DNA of 64,000 bases, taken from contig FWXP01000001.1 in assembly GCA_900176545.1 (NCBI GenBank), forward strand, positions 124,001 through 188,000, given 5' to 3'. Below are positions 56,724 through 64,000 of the stretch, piece by piece. Under the pieces are notes generated by a model. It was not told the DNA's origin and made no database searches. It saw only the letters and a program-made list of their open reading frames with translations. Position 1 is the stretch's first letter. Every line of letters begins with the position of its first letter. The translations under genes and the position numbers were made by a program. Source of the DNA: Oscillospiraceae bacterium. GTDB lineage: Bacteria; Bacillota; Clostridia; Saccharofermentanales; Saccharofermentanaceae.

Positions 56724-57982
56724 GATCTAAAGGGTTGAAGTTAAGACTTATAGCTCTTTTGATGACAATATCAATGACATTGTCATTCGTTTCATGCAGT
56801 CTTTCAAGCTTCAGATCCAAGATCATCAGCGACCCTATATCCAAGGAAGAGCTCGTAAGGCTCCTTATCACAGCGATCAATTCCAATAAGAATGCCGCTG
56901 ATTGTTATGCTTCGATCCCGGAAATTCAAAGAGAGGGACTTTCCTATTCGTATTTTATCCAGTATATCGATATCTTGAACGATATATCATCACCCTATGG
57001 TTCGGTATCATACTTCAGGATGCTCTCCGATGAAGAGGTATTTGAGATCTCCGAACAAATGGATGACAGCTATTATGGCAATATCAAAGGTGCTGAGCTC
57101 CTGTATGGTGAGGACCGAATAAGGAACAGCGTATATGTCCTTTTCTCTGAAGATGAAGACGGCACTGCTTACCTGTCAGAGGAATGGATAACTGATATCA
57201 TCAATCTCTATAACTATGGCAAGCATTACTTTGAGATGATCGACAACGAGAACATTGACGGACTCTTTACGCTGATGAGACCCGGACTTGATCCCGAAGT
57301 ATATACTGATCAGGCTGTATATGCTAAAGCACAGAACGTTCTGGATTATTACGACGATTGTGTGATCGGCGGGGATGTATCCAAGCATTTCATGGTCACG
57401 ACGATGCTTCCCGAACATGTAACGATGACTGTTCCTGAGACCCTTAATTACAACAATTCCCGTGTCGTAAAGCACGATGTCGATATCATCGTCAACGATG
57501 AAGAGACTTATGAGATAGAGGATGAGATCCCGGTATTGCCTGATGTTGCTCTTACGGTAGCTTCTCTTGATTCACGTGAACTCTTTACCTGCGGTGAGAC
57601 ATATACCGCCGAAGATATGGTAGAGCTCATGGACGGTGAACCTTCGAGAGGCACATATTATGCCGACCGCGAGCGCTTCTCCGTATCTTACCAGGGCGTG
57701 ATCTTTGTATTTGAGATAGAAGAGTATGAGGATGATTCCAACTGGACAGGAACCCTCGTGACTATCAAGATACAGGAAGGTTCCCACTATTTTATCGGCA
57801 ATGGCCTTTATGTAGGCATGAACAGGTCAGATTTACTTGAGCTGTATCCATACTTAGACGATCCCGATCTTGACGAGACAACTTATGAGATCCAGGTCGA
57901 TAACGGACTTGAAGATTGTAATGTGGAGATCGTTCTGGATAATTCGAATAATATATCTTATATAAGGATCACTGTGGTCTGA
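56720..57982 (+). CDS. Putative lipoprotein of unknown function
   Basis: 420 residues. Lipoprotein signal: basic start, hydrophobic core, FVSC lipobox with Cys26. The mature part is acidic (many Asp/Glu/Tyr) and has no motif I recognise. The first half is helical in character, and the last 100 residues look beta-rich (FIGNGLYVGMNRSDLLELYP resembles small periplasmic-type repeats such as BLIP/SmpA-like folds, but weakly). Overlaps rlmB by 4 bp and the convergent phosphatase gene by 14 bp. Confidence 0.65.
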   Translation: MRSKGLKLRLIALLMTISMTLSFVSCSLSSFRSKIISDPISKEELVRLLITAINSNKNAADCYASIPEIQREGLSYSYFIQYIDILNDISSPYGSVSYFRMLSDEEVFEISEQMDDSYYGNIKGAELLYGEDRIRNSVYVLFSEDEDGTAYLSEEWITDIINLYNYGKHYFEMIDNENIDGLFTLMRPGLDPEVYTDQAVYAKAQNVLDYYDDCVIGGDVSKHFMVTTMLPEHVTMTVPETLNYNNSRVVKHDVDIIVNDEETYEIEDEIPVLPDVALTVASLDSRELFTCGETYTAEDMVELMDGEPSRGTYYADRERFSVSYQGVIFVFEIEEYEDDSNWTGTLVTIKIQEGSHYFIGNGLYVGMNRSDLLELYPYLDDPDLDETTYEIQVDNGLEDCNVEIVLDNSNNISYIRITVV

Positions 57983-58712
57983 GACGGATCTTCAGTCCTT
58001 CGAGTTCATCGGGAGTCATACCGTTCTCCAGAAGATATCTTCCTATATCCATAGAATATTCGCGCTCGAGGTAGTCTAAGAGTATCTCCATATTGATCGC
58101 ATCCGACCTTAAGGTATGCTTCATGTCATCGTCTTTCTTAGCGATCAGCGGATCAAGGAAATGCTTCGCATAGTCGTATGACACCTTGTAGTTGAGTACG
58201 ATATCTTCACGGGAGGCTCCTGCCAGAAGATAGAGTATAGCTGCTATTACGCCTGTTCGGTCCTTTCCGTGAGCGCAATGGAAAAGACAATAGCCGTCAG
58301 TATGAGTCCTTAATATATTTAATATCTTTACTATCCTGTCTCCGAGTTCATTTAACATGATCATGTAGAAATCACCCAGATGGTGCGTACGAAGGAACTC
58401 CATAGTAGGATCCGTATCAGCGGAAGGATCGCCTACAAATAAAGGTATGTTATAGAACTTAACGGAAGGATCATCCATAAAGGGATTGCCGTCGCGGATT
58501 ATCTCGGGTTCTGCGCGAAGATCGATAACGGTACGTACACCTATAGACTTAAGATAAGAGACTGCATCGCCGGAGAAGAAGCACGGCGATCCGGAACGGA
58601 TAAAGAGACCGGTAGGGAAAGTGCCTTCAGAACAGGGCATTCCGCCTAATTCTCTTGTATTGAGAAGACCTTCGTGAGGGATCTTCTGAGATGCGGGATC
58701 GTAACTACACAT
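57969..58712 (-). CDS. Tyrosine/serine protein phosphatase (atypical, DSP-like)
   Basis: 247 residues from ATG 58712 (AGAGG upstream, MCSYDPASQKIPHEGLLNTR). The active-site loop is FHCAHGKDRTGV (Cys and Arg of CX5R), preceded by TVIDLRAEPEI with an upstream Asp, as in the Y_phosphatase3 family related to IphP. Cytoplasmic; target unknown, could act on phospho-proteins or phosphoinositide-like substrates. A start at 58769 lacks a ribosome site. Confidence 0.9.
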   Translation of the reverse strand: MCSYDPASQKIPHEGLLNTRELGGMPCSEGTFPTGLFIRSGSPCFFSGDAVSYLKSIGVRTVIDLRAEPEIIRDGNPFMDDPSVKFYNIPLFVGDPSADTDPTMEFLRTHHLGDFYMIMLNELGDRIVKILNILRTHTDGYCLFHCAHGKDRTGVIAAILYLLAGASREDIVLNYKVSYDYAKHFLDPLIAKKDDDMKHTLRSDAINMEILLDYLEREYSMDIGRYLLENGMTPDELEGLKIRLRPQ

Positions 58713-58776
58713 ATTTACCTCTTTCTCATAAGCCAAGAGCATTATATATAAAAATCTGATACATGTCATATATGAG

Positions 58777-58805
58777 TTGACAATCCTTAAAACATGTAAT
58801 AATAT
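58777..58805 (+). promoter_or_regulatory. Promoter of tRNA-Arg
   Basis: Perfect TTGACA (58777-58782), 17-bp spacer, TAATAT (58800-58805), 34 bp before the tRNA. Confidence 0.7.
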
Positions 58806-58838
58806 TATTCAGCGTTCGGGTTACCGAATGAAGAATAT

Positions 58839-58915
58839 GCGCCTGTAGCTCAACTGGATAGAGTGTCTGACTACGGATCAGAAGGTTGTGGATTCGATCT
58901 CTGCCAGGCGCGCCA
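58839..58915 (+). tRNA. tRNA-Arg, anticodon ACG
   Basis: 77 nt with encoded CCA. Acceptor GCGCCTG/CAGGCGC, anticodon stem CTGA/TCAG region with loop CTACGGA (anticodon ACG), T-loop TTCGATC. ACG is the normal inosine-containing tRNA-Arg of bacteria. Confidence 0.96.
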
Positions 58916-58921
58916 ATTACC

Positions 58922-58955
58922 GAAGGGCTTCCTTTATGGGAGCCCTTCATTTTTT
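58922..58955 (+). terminator. Terminator after tRNA-Arg
   Basis: GAAGGGCT (58922-58929) pairs with AGCCCTTC (58941-58948), followed by ATTTTTT. It lies just before the next gene's ribosome site, so that gene may depend on read-through. Confidence 0.85.
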
Positions 58956-58974
58956 ATACAAAGGAGGAACTGAT

Positions 58975-59499
58975 ATGAGAAGGCTTTTGATCGTTGTAGA
59001 CATGCAGAATGACTTTGTAGACGGTGCACTGGGTTTTGAAGGCGCAGATAAGATCATTCCCGGTATCGTATCACGTATCTCCGAGTATGAAGCGGCAGGT
59101 GACGAGATAGTCTATACGTTAGATACTCACTTTGATTGCTACATGGATACTCAGGAAGGAAAGAACCTTCCCGTTCCACATTGTATCAAGGGAACATCAG
59201 GGCATGCTCTAGTTCCTGCTCTTACTTCCTTGCTTTCAGGGAAGAAGGCATTCGAGAAGCCTACATTCGGAAGTCTTGAGCTTGGTGAGTACATAGAGAG
59301 CAACGAATCAGAGTATACTTCCATTGAATTGTGCGGACTCGTATCCAATATATGCGTAGTCTCTAACGCAGTTGTTGCCAAGGCCGCAGCACCGGAAGCT
59401 GAGATAATCGTAGACAGCGCACTTACAGCGTCTTTTGATCCTAAGCTCGGATCTGAAGTGTTCGATATATTACGCGGAATACAGGTAACAGTTCTTTAA
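58975..59499 (+). CDS. Isochorismatase-family cysteine hydrolase (nicotinamidase-like)
   Basis: 174 residues from ATG 58975 (AAGGAGG at 58961). Catalytic triad is visible as Asp9 in VVDMQNDFV, a Lys in KKAFEKPTFGS and Cys in CGLVSNICVVSNAV. The metal-site segment TLDTHFDCY (normally DxHxxxH) has Cys/Tyr in place of the last His, so metal binding may differ from PncA. Soluble. Likely an amidase on nicotinamide or a related small molecule. Confidence 0.85.
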   Translation: MRRLLIVVDMQNDFVDGALGFEGADKIIPGIVSRISEYEAAGDEIVYTLDTHFDCYMDTQEGKNLPVPHCIKGTSGHALVPALTSLLSGKKAFEKPTFGSLELGEYIESNESEYTSIELCGLVSNICVVSNAVVAKAAAPEAEIIVDSALTASFDPKLGSEVFDILRGIQVTVL

Positions 59500-59502
59500 T
59501 TG

Positions 59503-59532
59503 TTGCCAAGAACGAGGTCACTGTGCTAAAAT
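59503..59532 (+). promoter_or_regulatory. Promoter of tig
   Basis: TTGCCA (59503-59508), 18-bp spacer ending in TGC, TAAAAT (59527-59532); extended -10. It is 48 bp before the tig start. Confidence 0.75.
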
Positions 59533-59579
59533 TCTATTTCGGTTGAATATAAATATTATTTACAGATAGGAGACAACAT

Positions 59580-61061
59580 ATGGCTACCATTGAGAAGTTA
59601 GAAAAAAGCCAGGTACAGATCGCACTTGAGGCATCAAGAGAGGAGTTCGTTGCTGCACTCAAGAAGTCTTACAACAAGAATAAGAAGAGATTCCAGGTTC
59701 CCGGCTTCCGTAAGGGAAAGGTTCCTTATGACCTCGTTGTAAAGTACTACGGCGAAGGTATTCTTTATGAGGATGCCATTGATGAGATCGTAAATCCCGC
59801 ATATATCGCAGCTGTTAAGGAGAATGACCTTAAGGTAGTATCCCGTCCCGAACTCGATGTTAAGGAGATCGGCGAGAATGGTCTTAAGTATGTTCTTACG
59901 GTAACAGTTAAGCCCGAGGTCAAGCTCGGCAAGTACGAGGGCGTTGAGGTTCCTTACTCCGAGAGAGAAGTAACTGACGAGACTGTTGATGCTGAGATCG
60001 AGAGAATGAGAAAGAGGAATTCCACTCTTGAGAACATCGAGGATCGTGCTGCTCAGGACGGCGATACAGTTGTTATCGACTACGAAGGCTTCAAGGACGG
60101 TGTTGCATTTGAAGGCGGTAAGGGCGAGAGCTACAGCCTTAAGCTTGGTTCCAAGTCCTTCATCCCCGGCTTCGAGGATCAGATCATCGGTCATAACATC
60201 GGTGAGGAGTTCACTATCGCGGTTAAGTTCCCTGAGGAGTATCACTCTGAGGAGCTCAAGGGTGCTGACGCTACATTCAACGTAAAGATCCACAACATCA
60301 AGGCTGAGATCCTTCCTGAGCTCGACGATGAGTTCGTTAAGGACGTTTCTGAGTTCGATACACTTGATGAGCTCAAGGCTGACATCAAGAAGAATCAGAA
60401 GGAAGCAGCTGAGAAGGACGCTAAGAACATGTTCATCAACGAGACACTTCGTGTTATCGCTGAGAATACAGAGGTTGAGATCCCTGATGCTATGGTAGAC
60501 AGCGAAGTTGAGAACATGGCTCAGGAGCAGGCTTCCAGAATGAGCCAGCAGGGCATTGAGCTCGATACATACCTTCAGTACATCGGCCAGAACATGGATC
60601 AGTTCAAGCAGAGCCTTCGTCCCATGGCTGAGATCAGAGTCAAGAACAACCTTGTTATCGAGGCTGTTTCCAAGGAACTCAAGATGGAGGCTACAGCTGA
60701 GGAGTACGATAAGGAAGTTGAGGCAATGGCTAAGGCTTACAACATGGATAAGGCTGACATTGCTAAGGCTCTCGGTGAGGATAACCCTTACATCAAGGAG
60801 AACATCATCAGCAGAAAGACAGTTGAGTACCTTGCTGATAAGGCTGTAAAGACAGAGCCTAAGGCTGAGGAAGACAAGGCTGAAGAGAAGCCTGCTAAGA
60901 AGACAGCTGCTAAGAAGACTACAACAAAGAAGGCTGCTGATAAGTCCGAGGACGCTCCTAAGAAGACAACTAAGAAGGCTGCTGCCGAGAAGTCTGAGGA
61001 TGCTCCCAAGAAGACAACTAAGAAGTCTACAAAGAAGGCTGCTGACAAAGAAGAAGCTTGA
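59580..61061 (+). CDS. tig: Trigger factor with a Lys/Ala-rich C-terminal tail
   Basis: 493 residues. N-terminal ribosome-binding domain with VPGFRKGKVPYDLV (about 41-54, the signature loop), a central FKBP-type PPIase domain (about 150-240, GDTVVIDYEGFKDG ... FIPGFEDQIIGH) and a helical C-terminal chaperone domain to about 420. A 70-residue tail follows (424-493) with KKTAAKKTTTKKAA and two KSEDAPKKTTKK repeats, not part of normal trigger factor. A similar tail of the same length is on GlgA here. Followed by a terminator, then clpX; clpP is absent between them. Confidence 0.96.
   Translation: MATIEKLEKSQVQIALEASREEFVAALKKSYNKNKKRFQVPGFRKGKVPYDLVVKYYGEGILYEDAIDEIVNPAYIAAVKENDLKVVSRPELDVKEIGENGLKYVLTVTVKPEVKLGKYEGVEVPYSEREVTDETVDAEIERMRKRNSTLENIEDRAAQDGDTVVIDYEGFKDGVAFEGGKGESYSLKLGSKSFIPGFEDQIIGHNIGEEFTIAVKFPEEYHSEELKGADATFNVKIHNIKAEILPELDDEFVKDVSEFDTLDELKADIKKNQKEAAEKDAKNMFINETLRVIAENTEVEIPDAMVDSEVENMAQEQASRMSQQGIELDTYLQYIGQNMDQFKQSLRPMAEIRVKNNLVIEAVSKELKMEATAEEYDKEVEAMAKAYNMDKADIAKALGEDNPYIKENIISRKTVEYLADKAVKTEPKAEEDKAEEKPAKKTAAKKTTTKKAADKSEDAPKKTTKKAAAEKSEDAPKKTTKKSTKKAADKEEA
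60849..61058 (+). other. Lys/Ala/Thr-rich C-terminal tail of trigger factor
   Basis: Codes for residues 424-493. Low complexity, strongly basic with interspersed Glu/Asp, and an internal direct repeat (KSEDAPKKTTKK twice). Probably disordered. The length equals that of the GlgA tail. Confidence 0.8.
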
Positions 61062-61082
61062 TAACGATATTGAGATCTTTTC

Positions 61083-61118
61083 AAAAGGAGTCGAATGACA
61101 ACATTCGGCTCCTTTTTT
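61083..61118 (+). terminator. Terminator after tig
   Basis: 15-bp stem (AAAAGGAGTCGAATG with 61102-61116, one G-U), loop ACAA, then a T-run. Confidence 0.92.
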
Positions 61119-61163
61119 GTCTATTAAGTGTAACAATTTTGTACAGAATAAGATCACGTGTAT

Positions 61164-61172
61164 TGATATAAT
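61164..61172 (+). promoter_or_regulatory. Extended -10 promoter of clpX
   Basis: TGATATAAT with perfect TATAAT at 61167-61172. No -35 at the usual distance (TTGTAC is 22 bp upstream). 45 bp before clpX, and after the tig terminator, so clpX has its own promoter. Confidence 0.65.
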
Positions 61173-61216
61173 GAGAATGTGAAAGTTTGACGTATATTTA
61201 AGGAGCGGTTTAGATA

Positions 61217-62533
61217 ATGGCAAATATGAGATATGACGGCGGTGACAGGGAAGACATCTTGAGCTGTTCTTTCTGCGGTAAGTCCCAGTATGATGTGCCG
61301 AGACTTTTTTCCGGTGTCAACTGCTATATCTGTATAGATTGTATTAGGACGGCGTATGGTATCATCGCTGAGGAAGAGAAGGTACAGAAGAAGAAGAGAC
61401 TTAAGTCTACCCGTCCCAAGAAGCTAATTACACCTCATGATATCAGAGCTAAACTCGATGATTATGTTATCGGCCAGGACGATGCCAAGATAACATTGGC
61501 TGTTGCCGTATATAATCACTATAAGCGTATCTTTGCAGATATGGGTGATGACGATACAGAGGTTACAAAGAGCAATATCCTTCTTCTCGGTCCCACAGGT
61601 TCCGGTAAGACACTTCTTGCTCAGACTCTGGCAAGGATCCTCGATGTGCCTTTCGCCGTAGCAGATGCTACTTCTCTTACAGAGGCAGGTTATGTCGGTG
61701 AGGACGTAGAGAATATCCTCTTAAAGCTTATTATGGCTGCTGATTACGATGTTGAGCGTGCTCAGACCGGTATCATCTATATCGATGAGATCGATAAGAT
61801 CGCCAAGAAGGGTGAGAATGTATCTATTACACGTGATGTCAGCGGTGAAGGCTGTCAGCAGGCACTCCTTAAGATCCTTGAGGGTACTGTTGCCAACGTG
61901 CCTCCCAAGGGCGGAAGAAAGCATCCTAATGAGGAATGCATCAATATCGATACAAGGAATATCCTCTTTATCTGCGGCGGTGCATTCGACGGCCTTGAGA
62001 GCATCATCGCCAACAGAGTAGCAGACAAGCAGTTCGGCTTCGGTGCAGAGGTACAGTCCAAGAAGGATCTTCATACAGGTGCATATTTCCACGATGCCGT
62101 TCCTCAGGACCTTTACAAGTTCGGTATGATCCCTGAGTTCATCGGTCGTGTTCCGGTCACGGTAGCTCTTGATAAGCTCGATACAGATGCTCTCGTATCT
62201 GTTCTCACTGAGCCTAAGAATGCTCTTGTTAAGCAATATAAGAAGATGCTCAAGCTCGATGATGTAGAGTTGGAGTTCACAGATGAGGCAATACGTGCCG
62301 TAGCCGAGAAAGCGATCGAGCTTAAGACAGGTGCAAGAGGACTTCGTTCCATCATCGAAGGCGTCATGCGTGATGTCATGTACGATATCCCTTCTCAGAA
62401 GGACGTATCTAAGTGCGTCATAGACGAGGCTTGTATTACGGAAGGAAAGACACCTACTCTTATCTTTAAGCAGAAGGCAAGCACCAAGAATGCCGAAGCT
62501 AAGGGCTCTGTAGGAGACCTGGGAGTAGGCTGA
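61217..62533 (+). CDS. clpX: ClpX ATPase subunit
   Basis: 438 residues. N-terminal zinc-binding domain with CSFCGKSQ and CYICIDCI, then AAA+ domain: Walker [13 protein letters not shown], Walker [15 protein letters not shown], and pore loop YVGEDVENI nearby. Unfoldase that feeds ClpP; also remodels complexes alone. The IGF-type ClpP-binding loop is seen as KQFGFGAEV, i.e. FGF rather than IGF. The ribosome site is AAGGAG. clpP is not in the window. Confidence 0.97.
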   Translation: MANMRYDGGDREDILSCSFCGKSQYDVPRLFSGVNCYICIDCIRTAYGIIAEEEKVQKKKRLKSTRPKKLITPHDIRAKLDDYVIGQDDAKITLAVAVYNHYKRIFADMGDDDTEVTKSNILLLGPTGSGKTLLAQTLARILDVPFAVADATSLTEAGYVGEDVENILLKLIMAADYDVERAQTGIIYIDEIDKIAKKGENVSITRDVSGEGCQQALLKILEGTVANVPPKGGRKHPNEECINIDTRNILFICGGAFDGLESIIANRVADKQFGFGAEVQSKKDLHTGAYFHDAVPQDLYKFGMIPEFIGRVPVTVALDKLDTDALVSVLTEPKNALVKQYKKMLKLDDVELEFTDEAIRAVAEKAIELKTGARGLRSIIEGVMRDVMYDIPSQKDVSKCVIDEACITEGKTPTLIFKQKASTKNAEAKGSVGDLGVG

Positions 62534-62568
62534 CCTTATCATAAATATTCAGACAGGAGGACACTTTT

Positions 62569-63540
62569 ATGGCTGAATCATATTACATTTGCCTTGATAT
62601 AGGCGGTACCAAGATCTTAGGCGCGATCTTCAATATGAAGAAGGAGATCGTATACAGGCTCAAGAAGAAGACCAAAGCTGACGGAGATTCGGTACAGAAT
62701 GTTGAAGATACCATCATAAGTGTCGTTTCCGAGATGATCGAAGGCTTTCATATCAAGGAGAGCCAGATCAAGGCTATTGCTGCAGGTGCTCCCGGTGTCA
62801 TAGATCAGGAGAAGGGAATAGTACTGGAATCTCCCAATCTTCCCTGGAAGAACTACAATATCAAGAAGCCTATCGAGAAGAAATTCGGTGCTCCATTTTA
62901 TATCGGTAATGATGTTAACGTCGGTGTTCTCGGTGAATACAAGTACGGCGTTGCCAAAGGCTGTAAGAACGTAGTAGGTCTTTTTGTCGGTACAGGTATG
63001 GGCGGAGGCCTTATCCTCGACGGTAAGCTCTATACCGGACATCTCTTCAAGGGCGCTGAATACGGTCACATGATATTGGTCCCTGACGGTCCCAGATGTA
63101 ACTGTGGACAGAGAGGCTGTCTTGAAGCTCTTTCCAGCAAGCAGGGTATCAGCGATTACATAAGACAGCAGGCGGGAAGAGGCAGAAAGACTGCAATGGC
63201 AGATGCATGTGCAGGCGGAGTGTTCAAGAGCAAGCTTCTCAAGAAGAATCTGGAAGCAAGAGATCCCGTTACTGTAGAGGCTGTAAACAGAGCATGTTAT
63301 TACCTCGCGATAGCTTCAGGTAATCTCGTTAATACATTCAGTCCCGAGATCGTCGTATACGGCGGAGGTGTTATCGAAGCCTGCGGTGATTATTTCCTTG
63401 ACAGGATAGTTGCTGACGTTGACCGTTTCTGTATGCCTTCTATCCGTAATACGGTTAGGTTTGAGAAAGCGGGACTGGGCGACGATTCCATCCTTTATGG
63501 TGCTCTTGCCATGATCCTTGACGGAAGCAAGAAGAAGTAA
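62569..63540 (+). CDS. ROK-family glucokinase
   Basis: 323 residues. N-terminal phosphate loop CLDIGGTKILGAIF, sugar-binding NDVNVGVLGEYKYG with catalytic Asp, and ROK zinc motif CNCGQRGCLEAL (about 183-194). No DNA-binding domain, so it is a kinase rather than a repressor. Phosphorylates glucose, linking glycogen and glucan breakdown to glycolysis. Strong AGGAGG before ATG 62569. Confidence 0.92.
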   Translation: MAESYYICLDIGGTKILGAIFNMKKEIVYRLKKKTKADGDSVQNVEDTIISVVSEMIEGFHIKESQIKAIAAGAPGVIDQEKGIVLESPNLPWKNYNIKKPIEKKFGAPFYIGNDVNVGVLGEYKYGVAKGCKNVVGLFVGTGMGGGLILDGKLYTGHLFKGAEYGHMILVPDGPRCNCGQRGCLEALSSKQGISDYIRQQAGRGRKTAMADACAGGVFKSKLLKKNLEARDPVTVEAVNRACYYLAIASGNLVNTFSPEIVVYGGGVIEACGDYFLDRIVADVDRFCMPSIRNTVRFEKAGLGDDSILYGALAMILDGSKKK

Positions 63541-64000
63541 TGAGGGAATTATTCGATCTTATAAAGAACAATTATGATCCCGACGGACAAAGGTATGAGA
63601 GACCTTCTGTTCGCGGGATCATAATATCTTCAGGGAAGATAGCCGTTGTTCACAGCATGAAATACGATTACTATAAGTTCCCGGGCGGAGGGATAGATGA
63701 CGGAGAGGGGCATATCGCTACCCTTATACGCGAGGTTAAGGAAGAGGCGGGACTTGATGTGATCCCTTCGTCTGTCAGGGAATATGGTCACGTTCTGCGT
63801 ATGGAGAAAGGTCATCCCGAGGATATCTTCGTCCAGCATAATTACTACTACTTGTGTGATACACAAAATACCAGCGGTGAACAGGTACTGGATGATTATG
63901 AGGCCGAGGAGAACTTTACGCCGGAGTGGGCAGATCCTATAGATGTCATCAGGACCAATGACAGATTCGTCAGGCTTTCCGAGAAAATGGAAGACGATGC
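63540..64000 (+). CDS. NUDIX hydrolase, 3' end outside the window
   Basis: ATG 63540 overlaps the glucokinase stop by one base (TAATG). The frame is open to the window end (153 codons). The Nudix box is clear: GGGIDDGEGHIATLIREV continuing into KEEAGL (residues about 54-77). Substrate unknown; the family hydrolyses nucleoside diphosphates linked to other groups. Co-transcribed with glucokinase by overlap. Confidence 0.88.
   Translation, partial: MRELFDLIKNNYDPDGQRYERPSVRGIIISSGKIAVVHSMKYDYYKFPGGGIDDGEGHIATLIREVKEEAGLDVIPSSVREYGHVLRMEKGHPEDIFVQHNYYYLCDTQNTSGEQVLDDYEAEENFTPEWADPIDVIRTNDRFVRLSEKMEDD

Noticed and set aside
59634-61223. A 529-codon minus-strand frame opposite tig
   Set aside because: Leu/Ser-rich antisense shadow of a highly conserved gene; no own start signals.
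62569-63540. ROK-family transcription repressor
   Set aside because: No N-terminal helix-turn-helix; the protein starts at the kinase domain.

Overview
The window looks like chromosome of an anaerobic, low-to-mid GC Gram-positive of the class Clostridia. The evidence is the paired GlgC/GlgD glycogen genes, an indolepyruvate:ferredoxin oxidoreductase, ChW-repeat and CnaB-rich surface proteins, a Tad-type pilus locus, an S-box (SAM-I) riboswitch before metK, an EpsC-type CysE followed by CysS and mini-RNase III, and sigma-A-like promoters with extended -10 elements. I cannot name the genus from sequence alone.

Layout. 1-5195 is a glycogen/alpha-glucan operon (3' end of glgC, glgD, glgA, a GH13 enzyme), followed by a membrane-anchored zinc-ribbon protein (to 6353). 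6600-24129 holds two adjacent giant surface-protein genes (2900 and 2854 aa). They are paralogous at both ends but carry different tandem isopeptide-type domain arrays: 13 units ending in a VxMxD strand in the first, 7 units ending in ELFDAFT in the second. A minus-strand tRNA-Leu(AAG) and a duplicated promoter region follow, then iorAB and a short run of small genes (two membrane proteins of unknown role, a HAD phosphatase, a GNAT acetyltransferase). Next come an Ogg-type DNA glycosylase (minus), a secreted ChW-repeat glucosaminidase-like protein and an RlmL-type methyltransferase (minus). A 429-bp AT-rich spacer with many TTATGAACA-like 9-mers precedes proA-rpiB-upp.

37061-43604 is an F-type ATP synthase operon with order a, c, b, [delta C-terminal domain fused to alpha], gamma, beta, epsilon. 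There is no separate delta gene, which is the most unusual gene structure in the window. 43597-48495 (minus) is a compact Tad/Flp pilus locus: a TadZ-like protein without Walker A, TadA, a TadB-TadC fusion, a Flp pilin and an FHA-domain membrane protein. 48605-50045 is the SAM riboswitch with metK, followed by a RecD2-type helicase and a ComFC-type phosphoribosyltransferase. 53103-53302 encodes a structured RNA with its own promoter, upstream of cysE-cysS-mrnC-rlmB and a lipoprotein. A minus-strand tyrosine phosphatase, tRNA-Arg(ACG) and a nicotinamidase-like hydrolase follow, then tig and clpX (without clpP between them), a ROK glucokinase and a NUDIX gene cut by the window end.

How the genes fit together. 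Glycogen synthesis and remodelling, glucokinase, IOR, ATP synthase and proline/cysteine/SAM biosynthesis suggest a carbohydrate- and amino-acid-using anaerobe. The giant CnaB proteins, Flp pilus and ChW-repeat hydrolase suggest strong investment in the cell surface. All functional statements come from motif recognition by eye; no database search was possible.
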